NCBI GenBank assembly: GCA_934678955.1
Contig: CAKUSI010000253.1
Coordinates: 1 to 5,832 of the forward strand
From: an uncultured Austwickia sp.
GTDB taxonomy: Bacteria; Actinomycetota; Actinomycetes; Actinomycetales; Dermatophilaceae
Direction of reading: 5' to 3'
Length of the DNA stretch: 5,832 nucleotides
Positions 1 to 4,757 of the stretch are shown here, piece after piece. Every line of letters starts with the position of its first letter. Position 1 is the stretch's first letter. The position numbers were made by a program, and so were the translations under genes. The notes under the pieces were generated by a model. That model had not been told where the DNA came from and did not search any database. It was given only the letters and a program-made list of their open reading frames with translations.

Positions 1-1
1 C

Positions 2-1093
2 AAGATCTACAACCCGCACGGCCAGAACTACACGCCGGTGGACCACGACCTGATGCTGTCCTACCGCGAGTCCCGCGAGGGCCAGATCATCCACACCGGC
101 ATCAACGAGGCCGGCTCGATGGCGTCCTTCACCGCCGTGGGCAGCAGCTATGCGACCCACGGCATCCACATGGTGCCGATCTACATCTTCTACTCGATGT
201 TCGGCTTCCAGCGGACCGGTGATGCCATCTGGGCCGCCGCCGACCAGCTCAGCCGCGGGTTCATGATCGGCGCGACCGCCGGTCGCACCACGCTGACCGG
301 TGAGGGCACCCAGCACATGGACGGGCACAGCCCGCTGCTCGCCTCGACGAACCCGGCGATCGTGCACTACGACCCGGCCTACGGCTACGAGATCGCCCAC
401 ATCATGCAGGACGGCCTCGAGCGGATGTACGGCGAGAACCCCGAGGACATCATCTACTACCTCACGGTCTACAACGAGCCGCAGGTGCAGCCCGCCGAGC
501 CCGAGGGTGTCGACGTCGAGGGCATCAAGAAGGGCATGTACCTGCTCCGCAAGGGCAGCTGGGACGGGGTCAACAGCGACGCCCGCCAGGTGCAGTTGCT
601 CGCATCGGGCGTCGGGGTGCCGTGGGCGCTGGAGGCCCAGCAGCTCCTGCACGACGACTGGGGCGTGGTGGCCGACGTCTGGTCGGTCACCTCGTGGAAC
701 GAGCTGCGCCGCGACGCCCTGGCCGTGGACGAGAAGCGCTTCCTGCACCCGAACGAGGATGCCGGCGAGCCCTGGATCGTCCAGAAGCTGAAGGACGCCG
801 CGGGCCCGGTCGTCGCGACCTCCGACTACATGCGCGCGGTGCAGGACCAGATCGCCCAGTGGGTGCCCGGCGACTTCGCCTCGCTCGGGGCGGACGGCTT
901 CGGCTTCTCCGACACCCGCGCGGCGGCCCGCCGGTTCTTCCACATCGACGGCCCGTCGATGGTCGTGAAGGCCCTGCAGATGCTGGCGGCCCGCGGCGAG
1001 GTCGACCCGGCCTGGCCCGGCCAGGCGGCCGACAAGTACCGCCTGCTCGACGTAACCGCCGGTGCGTCCGGCAATGCCGGGGGCGACTCCTGA
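2..1093 (+). CDS. aceE: Pyruvate dehydrogenase E1 component, homodimeric type (3' part)
   Basis: C-terminal 363 residues of the thiamine-diphosphate-dependent E1 subunit, which decarboxylates pyruvate and passes the acetyl group to the lipoyl domains of E2 in the cytoplasmic pyruvate dehydrogenase complex. The frame is open from base 2. The GTG at 38 is internal, because family-like sequence ([14 protein letters not shown]) precedes it and matches the mobile active-site loop before E. coli AceE residue ~550. Recalled alignment to E. coli AceE is nearly gap-free: GINEAG (Glu codon 107-109) matches the Glu571 region that contacts Th[10 protein letters not shown] and GRTTLTGEG are conserved, GTQHMDGHS (His codon 314-316) matches His640, and [11 protein letters not shown] and ATSDYMRA follow. 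The family is about 900 residues, so roughly 550 N-terminal residues lie upstream. TGA stop at 1091-1093. No frameshift or missing key residue is seen. Identification is very secure; numbering relies on memory of the E. coli enzyme. Confidence 0.97.
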   Translation, partial: KIYNPHGQNYTPVDHDLMLSYRESREGQIIHTGINEAGSMASFTAVGSSYATHGIHMVPIYIFYSMFGFQRTGDAIWAAADQLSRGFMIGATAGRTTLTGEGTQHMDGHSPLLASTNPAIVHYDPAYGYEIAHIMQDGLERMYGENPEDIIYYLTVYNEPQVQPAEPEGVDVEGIKKGMYLLRKGSWDGVNSDARQVQLLASGVGVPWALEAQQLLHDDWGVVADVWSVTSWNELRRDALAVDEKRFLHPNEDAGEPWIVQKLKDAAGPVVATSDYMRAVQDQIAQWVPGDFASLGADGFGFSDTRAAARRFFHIDGPSMVVKALQMLAARGEVDPAWPGQAADKYRLLDVTAGASGNAGGDS

Positions 1094-1108
1094 GGTCACG
1101 ATGCGGTT

Positions 1109-1156
1109 TTCGACGAGCTCAGCCGGCGGCCCATGTCGGCAGCTGAGCTGGTCGAA
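1109..1156. repeat. Imperfect inverted repeat downstream of aceE
   Basis: Left arm 1109-1123 (TTCGACGAGCTCAGC) and right arm 1142-1156 (GCTGAGCTGGTCGAA) are reverse complements with one mismatch in 15 bp, separated by an 18-nt spacer. It begins 16 bp after the aceE stop and could fold in the 3' trailer of the aceE transcript. There is no T-tract after it, so a classical intrinsic terminator is not supported. The TTCGAC-AGCTCA core resembles dispersed palindromes (TTTCGACAAGCTCAACC-like) that I recall from intergenic regions of several actinobacterial genomes. That resemblance comes from memory. No second copy is present in this window. Confidence 0.6.
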
Positions 1157-1216
1157 GCCCTCGCGCGCCCGACGTCTTGTCTGGCAGGCTTGGGGGAGCG
1201 TTTGAACTCGAGTCGC

Positions 1217-1223
1217 AAGGGGG
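1217..1223 (+). promoter_or_regulatory. Ribosome binding site of the DUF3052 gene
   Basis: AAGGGGG lies 9 nt before the GTG at 1233. This purine run complements the 16S rRNA 3' end and supports the GTG start over the internal GTG and ATG codons further downstream, including the ATG at 1288. The rest of the 139-nt gap after aceE contains the inverted repeat and no convincing promoter. Confidence 0.65.
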
Positions 1224-1232
1224 TGTCCTACC

Positions 1233-1664
1233 GTGGGCAGCACGCCGGTGCCCGGTAAGCAGGGTGGTGTGACGGGTGTCGTGGCCATGGGCCTGGAACC
1301 TGGGCAGGTCGTTCAGGAACTGGGCTGGGACTCCGACGTCGACGAATCCCTCCGCGAGGACATCATGGACGCCATCGACGCCGACCTCGTCGACGACGCC
1401 CTCGAGGCTGTCGACGCCGTCCTGCTGTGGTGGCGCGACGAGGATGGCGACGTGGGCGACGCGCTGGTCGACTCCCTGCGCGACCTTTCCACCAGCGGCC
1501 ACATCTGGCTGATGACCCCCAAGGTGGGCCGCGACGGGTATGTCGACCCCGCCGACATCGCCGAAGGCACCGCGACAGCCGGGCTGGTGTTGGCCAACCC
1601 GGCGTCGGTGTCGCGTGAGTGGCAGGCGCAGAAGATCGTGCGCCCCAAGGCCGGTCGCCGCTAG
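1233..1664 (+). CDS. DUF3052 family protein
   Basis: A 143-residue acidic, soluble protein with no signal peptide or membrane segment. It matches the actinobacterial DUF3052 family in length and in its hallmark stretches: GQVVQELGWD near residues 24-33, the acidic helix LREDIMDAIDADLVDD, AVDAVLLWWRDEDGD (about 59-73) and HIWLMTPKVGRDGYVDPADI (about 92-111). The C-terminus is basic. The GTG start at 1233 is chosen for its purine-rich ribosome binding site. In mycobacteria and streptomycetes a DUF3052 gene also sits beside aceE, so the neighbourhood is conserved; here both are on the same strand, 139 nt apart. Biochemical function is unknown. A link to pyruvate dehydrogenase or its regulation is only suggested by the linkage. 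TAG stop at 1662-1664, 4 bp from the stop of the convergent membrane-protein gene. Confidence 0.92.
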   Translation: MGSTPVPGKQGGVTGVVAMGLEPGQVVQELGWDSDVDESLREDIMDAIDADLVDDALEAVDAVLLWWRDEDGDVGDALVDSLRDLSTSGHIWLMTPKVGRDGYVDPADIAEGTATAGLVLANPASVSREWQAQKIVRPKAGRR

Positions 1665-1668
1665 CGGT

Positions 1669-2811
1669 TCACGGCTTCCACTCCTGCCGGACGCCGTCGG
1701 CGTCCGTCCATGAGAGGCCGGTCAGGGCATCCGAGATCGGCTGACCTGCGCGGGTTCCCTCCGCGTTCGCGGTGATGAAGACGACGGTCCGGTCGGCTGC
1801 GGGCCACGGCACCACCGTGACCTCCTCGGCCTCCAGGCCGTCGGCCCACGCGGGCGTCACGTCCGCCGCGGTGCCGCTGACGAGGTAGGCCGAGGTGATG
1901 CGGCTGAGGGCCACCGAGGGCGTCCGGGTTTCGTCGAGGAGTCCGTTGCCCGCGCTGAGCACCTGCACGCGGTCACCGGACAGGGGGGCGGACGAGGTGC
2001 CCGCCGGGCCCCGGATGCCGACCTGCCTGCTCTGGGGGAGCAGCCAGACGTCGAGGTTGCCCGCGGGGACCGTGAGCTTCGCGCCGTCGCGACCCTCGAG
2101 GACCACCTCGCCCTGCGCGATCCGGGCACTCGACCCCGACCCCGCGTTCGTGACGGGGGTGCCGTCGGCGCGCCACCACAGGGTCTCCACGCCGGCGATC
2201 GAACCGGCGGGGGAGTCGAGGCGGAAGCCCACCGCCGCCCACGGCGTCCCGGGCAGGTCGACCGGGCCCGCGGAGGTGAACCCGCCGATGGAGAAGGTGG
2301 GGTCCATCAACGTGGCGGCGACCGCGTCGCTGGGCACGATGCCGAGCACGATGTCGTCACCGCTCGTGCCCAGCGTGCTCTGGCCGACGAGCCCGTCGGT
2401 GCTGGAGCCGCCCATGCGCGTCACCGTGCCATCCTCGGCGACCGACGAGTAGACGAGATCCGGTTCCTGACCGGGCAGGATGCTCACCTCGAAGGTGATG
2501 TTCGGGTTGCTCTCCACGGTGCCGCCGTTCAGGGGCAGTTCGACCCGCGCCGTTGCGGCCGAGTGGGCGGTGGCGATCGGGGTGGGGGCCGCCGGCGACG
2601 GCGTCCCGGTGAGCGAGGGCAGCCACGAGGCACCCAGCCCGACGATGACGGCGAGGGCTCCGACACCGGCCACGGTGGCCAGGCGGCGCTGCCGGACGCG
2701 GCGGATGCCGGCCGCGACGAGGGAGTCCGGGTCGAGGGGACTGACGTCCTGGGCCGAGGCGTCCAGGGCGTCGGCGAGGTCGATGCGGAATTCGTCCTGA
2801 GTGGTGTTCAT
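1669..2811 (-). CDS. Single-pass membrane protein, putative non-canonical anti-sigma factor
   Basis: A 380-residue protein whose ATG (2811-2809) overlaps the TGA of the sigma factor gene (2810-2808) as ATGA, implying translational coupling. Residues 1-36 form a short acidic cytoplasmic segment (DEFRIDLADALD). A basic patch RRVRQRR (37-43) precedes one hydrophobic helix at about 44-64, which predicts an N-in topology. The remaining ~315 residues would lie outside the membrane. They begin with a Pro/Ala/Thr-rich linker (about 65-85) and continue as beta-rich sequence with no motif I recognise. The protein has no cysteine at all, so it lacks the HxxxCxxC zinc anti-sigma motif. Position, coupling and topology are those of anti-sigma factors, but the role is inferred. 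Alternatives are a sensor or an unrelated envelope protein co-expressed with the sigma factor. The open frame extends a further 119 codons upstream, but that part is the shadow of the sigma gene. Confidence 0.8.
   Translation of the reverse strand: MNTTQDEFRIDLADALDASAQDVSPLDPDSLVAAGIRRVRQRRLATVAGVGALAVIVGLGASWLPSLTGTPSPAAPTPIATAHSAATARVELPLNGGTVESNPNITFEVSILPGQEPDLVYSSVAEDGTVTRMGGSSTDGLVGQSTLGTSGDDIVLGIVPSDAVAATLMDPTFSIGGFTSAGPVDLPGTPWAAVGFRLDSPAGSIAGVETLWWRADGTPVTNAGSGSSARIAQGEVVLEGRDGAKLTVPAGNLDVWLLPQSRQVGIRGPAGTSSAPLSGDRVQVLSAGNGLLDETRTPSVALSRITSAYLVSGTAADVTPAWADGLEAEEVTVVPWPAADRTVVFITANAEGTRAGQPISDALTGLSWTDADGVRQEWKP
1688..1706. terminator. Short stem-loop at the convergent gene ends
   Basis: CGGACGCC (1688-1695) and GGCGTCCG (1699-1706) form a perfect 8-bp GC-rich stem with a 3-nt loop, inside the last codons of the membrane-protein gene and 24 bp past the DUF3052 stop. 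With only 4 bp between the two convergent stops there is no room for ordinary terminators, so this stem could slow transcripts from the left. No T-tract follows on either strand, and such stems are common by chance in high-GC coding DNA. Confidence 0.25.
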
Positions 2812-3326
2812 CGGGCACCTGCTTCCGTGGTGTCGAGGGAGGAGTGGGCGACGCGGAGGGCGGCGAGCCCCCGTGAGGCGGCGCTCTTGACGGCGCCGAC
2901 CGAGATGCCGAGCGTGTCGGCGACGTCGGTCTCGGAGAGATCGTCGTAGTAGCGGAGCACGACCACCGTGCGCTGGCGCTGGGGGAGTGCACCGAGCAGG
3001 CGCAGCAGGGTGTCGTGATCCTCGACTCCGGTCGACGGCGTGGTGACGGTGTCGGGAAGGTCGTCGGTGACGACCTCCTTGCGGGTGGCGCGCCAGGCGT
3101 CCACCTTCTGGTTGGCCATGATGCGGCGGACGTAGGCGTAGGCGTCCTCGTGGCGGATGCGTGGCCATGCGACGTAGGTCTTCACGAGGCTCGCCTGCAG
3201 CAGTTCGCGGGCGGCCTCACCTGAACCGGTCAGGCCGATCGCGACCCGCAACAGGCGTGGGGACGCCTCGTCGACGAACGTCGCGAACGCGAGGTCACGG
3301 GCCGCCTTCCCTCCGCCGAACAGCAT
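2808..3326 (-). CDS. SigE-family ECF RNA polymerase sigma factor
   Basis: A 172-residue group 4 sigma factor that would direct RNA polymerase to a small regulon. Region 2 spans about residues 14-84: FATFVDEASPRLLRVAIGLT is followed by the helix ending AYVRRIMANQKVDAWR, which takes the place of the -10 recognition helix. A linker (85-105) joins it to region 4 (about 107-158), with LPQRQRTVVVLRYYDDLSE, ADTLGISVGAVKS and the helix-turn-helix that reads the -35 element. Length and motifs fit the actinobacterial 'SigE family' grouping, which is distinct from M. tuberculosis SigE. The ATG at 3326 is chosen because GAGGAGG sits just upstream. The in-frame GTG at 3374 would add 16 low-complexity acidic residues and lacks such a site. 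The stop overlaps the next gene as ATGA. The target regulon cannot be seen here. Confidence 0.93.
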   Translation of the reverse strand: MLFGGGKAARDLAFATFVDEASPRLLRVAIGLTGSGEAARELLQASLVKTYVAWPRIRHEDAYAYVRRIMANQKVDAWRATRKEVVTDDLPDTVTTPSTGVEDHDTLLRLLGALPQRQRTVVVLRYYDDLSETDVADTLGISVGAVKSAASRGLAALRVAHSSLDTTEAGAR

Positions 3327-3330
3327 CGGT

Positions 3331-3337
3331 CCTCCTC
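3331..3337 (-). promoter_or_regulatory. Ribosome binding site that fixes the sigma factor start
   Basis: On the minus strand GAGGAGG precedes the ATG at 3326-3324 by 4 nt (5 nt counted from the AGGAG core). It is the strongest Shine-Dalgarno match in the window. It favours a 172-residue product over the 188-residue version starting at GTG 3374. Confidence 0.75.
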
Positions 3338-3369
3338 GATCGGGTGCCCCAGGGTCGGGGTCATCGTCA

Positions 3370-3398
3370 TACACGGAGCAGGGCGACGAAAGGTTGCC
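3370..3398 (-). promoter_or_regulatory. Candidate ECF-type promoter of the sigma/membrane-protein operon
   Basis: Read on the minus strand, GGCAACC (3398-3392) is followed after 16 nt by CGTGTA (3375-3370). ECF sigma factors typically use a -35 with an AAC core and a -10 with CGT or GT, separated by about 16-17 nt, and often transcribe their own gene. A start site near 3362 would leave a leader of about 35 nt carrying the GAGGAGG site before ATG 3326, and would exclude the GTG at 3374. This is a one-copy pattern match, and the overlapping TATGAC could equally be a housekeeping -10. Confidence 0.35.
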
Positions 3399-3425
3399 AC
3401 GCCCCCGGCGACCTTCTCGGGGGTC

Positions 3426-3430
3426 GGAGG
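3426..3430 (+). promoter_or_regulatory. Ribosome binding site of the MFS transporter gene
   Basis: GGAGG ends 6 nt before GTG 3437. This spacing favours GTG 3437 over the in-frame GTG at 3446, which would be 15 nt away. Confidence 0.65.
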
Positions 3431-3436
3431 CCTAGG

Positions 3437-4648
3437 GTGTCGTTCGTGGGTACGACCACCGAACGCCGCCCTCTCGCGGCCCTGATCGCGGCGAACGTGC
3501 TGGGCGGCGTCGGCGTCGCGTCCGGCATCGCGGTCGGCTCGTTGCTGGTGGTGAGCCTGAGCTCGGTCGCTTTCGCCGGTCTCGGGCAGGCACTGTCGGT
3601 GTTCGGCGCGGGTCTGCTCGCCGTGCCACTGGCGACGGTCGCGGCGCGGCGGGGGCGGCGGTCGGCGCTGGCGATGGGGTATCTCATCGCGGTCGCGGGT
3701 GCGTTGCTCATCGTCGGTGGGGCGACGATCGGGTCGCTCCCGGTGCTGTTCGCCGGGCTCGTCGCCTTCGGTGCGGCGCAGGCGACCAACCTGCAGACCC
3801 GCTACGCGGCGTCCGACCTGGCGGGCCCGCAGCGGCGCGGCACCTGGATGGCGTGGGTGATGTGGGCGACGACCATCGGGTCGGTGGCGGGGCCCAACCT
3901 CAGCGCTCCGGGTGGACGCCTCGGGCAGGCCTGGGGGCTGCCCACCCTCGCCGGCCCGTACCTGTTCTCCCTGGTGGGGTTCGGGGTGGCCGCCGCGGTG
4001 GTGCTGGCCTTCCACGGCGCTGGTCGCCCGCCCGCACCGACGGCGTCCGGCCCGGTGCAGCCGGTGGGTGCCCTCGGGGCCCTGCGCTGGGCGGCCGGGC
4101 ACGCCACGGCTCGTTTCGCGGTCGCCCTGCTCGTGGTCGCCCACGCGGTGATGGTCGCCATCATGTCGATGACGCCGGTGCACCTCGGCGCGGGCGGGCA
4201 CGGGCTCGAGGTGATCGGGCTGGTCATCAGCCTCCACATCCTCGGCATGTACGCCCTCAGCCCGGTCTTCGGTGCGCTGGCCGACCGGTTCGGTGGGCTG
4301 AGGACAGGGCTGGGTGGCTTGGCGACCCTCGCGGTGGCGTCCGCCCTCGCATTCAGCGCTCCGGGCAGCGCGATGGCCCTGACCCTTGCGCTCGTCGTGC
4401 TGGGGTTGGGGTGGTCGGCATCCGTGCTGGCGGCGTCCGTTCTGCTGGCCGGCGTCGACGAGGGGGCGGTCCGCGTGCCGCTGCAGGGGGCGACCGACGC
4501 CCTGATGAGCTACGGGGGCGCTGCGGCCGCGTTGGGGGCCGGGGTGTTGCTGGCCACGGTGGGCTACGGCGGGCTGGCGCTGGTGTCGGCGCTCCTCATC
4601 GTGCCGGCGGCCGCGCTGGGCTGGGGTGCGCGCGCGGTGCGGCCCTGA
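3437..4648 (+). CDS. Major facilitator superfamily transporter
   Basis: A 403-residue inner-membrane secondary transporter, very rich in Ala, Gly, Val and Leu, with about twelve hydrophobic segments in two halves. The first helix begins after the short N-terminus VSFVGTTTERR. The cytoplasmic loop 2-3 carries a basic AARRGRR (69-75), a degenerate motif A. The matching loop in the second half, GALADRFGGLRTG (279-291), is a good motif A (GxxxDRxGxR). A Pro/Ala-rich central loop (about 196-212) separates the halves. GTG 3437 is chosen for its ribosome binding site; the open frame continues further upstream but only as shadow of the sigma gene. The gene is divergent from the sigma operon across 110 bp, so shared control is possible. 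The substrate cannot be told from sequence; a drug or metabolite exporter is the default guess. The TGA is 35 bp before the tRNA. Confidence 0.9.
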   Translation: MSFVGTTTERRPLAALIAANVLGGVGVASGIAVGSLLVVSLSSVAFAGLGQALSVFGAGLLAVPLATVAARRGRRSALAMGYLIAVAGALLIVGGATIGSLPVLFAGLVAFGAAQATNLQTRYAASDLAGPQRRGTWMAWVMWATTIGSVAGPNLSAPGGRLGQAWGLPTLAGPYLFSLVGFGVAAAVVLAFHGAGRPPAPTASGPVQPVGALGALRWAAGHATARFAVALLVVAHAVMVAIMSMTPVHLGAGGHGLEVIGLVISLHILGMYALSPVFGALADRFGGLRTGLGGLATLAVASALAFSAPGSAMALTLALVVLGLGWSASVLAASVLLAGVDEGAVRVPLQGATDALMSYGGAAAALGAGVLLATVGYGGLALVSALLIVPAAALGWGARAVRP

Positions 4649-4683
4649 CACAATGGGTCGTCGCGCGGGCGTACAGCCCCAGC

Positions 4684-4757
4684 GGGCGCATAGCTCAGTT
4701 GGTTAGAGCACCTGCCTTACAAGCAGGGAGTCGGGGGTTCGAGTCCCTCTGCGCCCA
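4684..4757 (+). tRNA. tRNA-Val (anticodon UAC)
   Basis: A complete 74-nt cloverleaf. Acceptor stem GGGCGCA (4684-4690) pairs with TGCGCCC (4750-4756), with discriminator A 4757. D stem GCTC (4693-4696) pairs with GAGC (4706-4709). Anticodon stem CCTGC (4711-4715) pairs with GCAGG (4723-4727) around loop CTTACAA, giving anticodon TAC (4718-4720), which reads GUA and probably other valine codons. The T arm GGGGG/CCCTC encloses TTCGAGT (4738-4744) and contains one G-U pair. The genome does not encode CCA here (CCC follows the discriminator), so it must be added after transcription. The 3' half overlaps the antisense end of the serine recombinase frame. The gene is intact, as expected if an element integrated at its 3' end and restored it. 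Confidence 0.98.

Noticed and set aside
1177..1207. Possible promoter for DUF3052: TTGTCT at 1177-1182 with a TTGAAC-like -10 near 1202
   Set aside because: The -10 lacks the TAnnnT pattern and the spacing is 19 nt; too weak to annotate.
2812..3168. Minus-strand open frame extending the membrane-protein gene by 119 codons to an ATG at 3168
   Set aside because: It lies wholly within the sigma factor gene in another frame and its residues are Arg/Pro/His-rich shadow sequence. The ATG at 2811 with the ATGA overlap is the sensible start.
3230..4651. 473-codon minus-strand open frame opposite the MFS transporter
   Set aside because: Composition is Arg, His, Gln, Pro and Gly with no domain-like pattern, a typical antisense shadow in high-GC DNA. 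The plus strand encodes a clear membrane transporter.
4645..4677. Possible tRNA-Val promoter: CTGACA at 4645-4650 and TACAGC at 4672-4677
   Set aside because: The spacer is 21 nt and the -10 fits poorly; at 17 nt the -10 would be GGCGTA. The tRNA must have a promoter, but I cannot place it.
4717..4757. Treating the recombinase overlap with the tRNA as evidence of a broken tRNA or pseudogene
   Set aside because: All four tRNA stems and the anticodon are intact, and the recombinase frame has no internal stop, so neither gene looks broken within the window.
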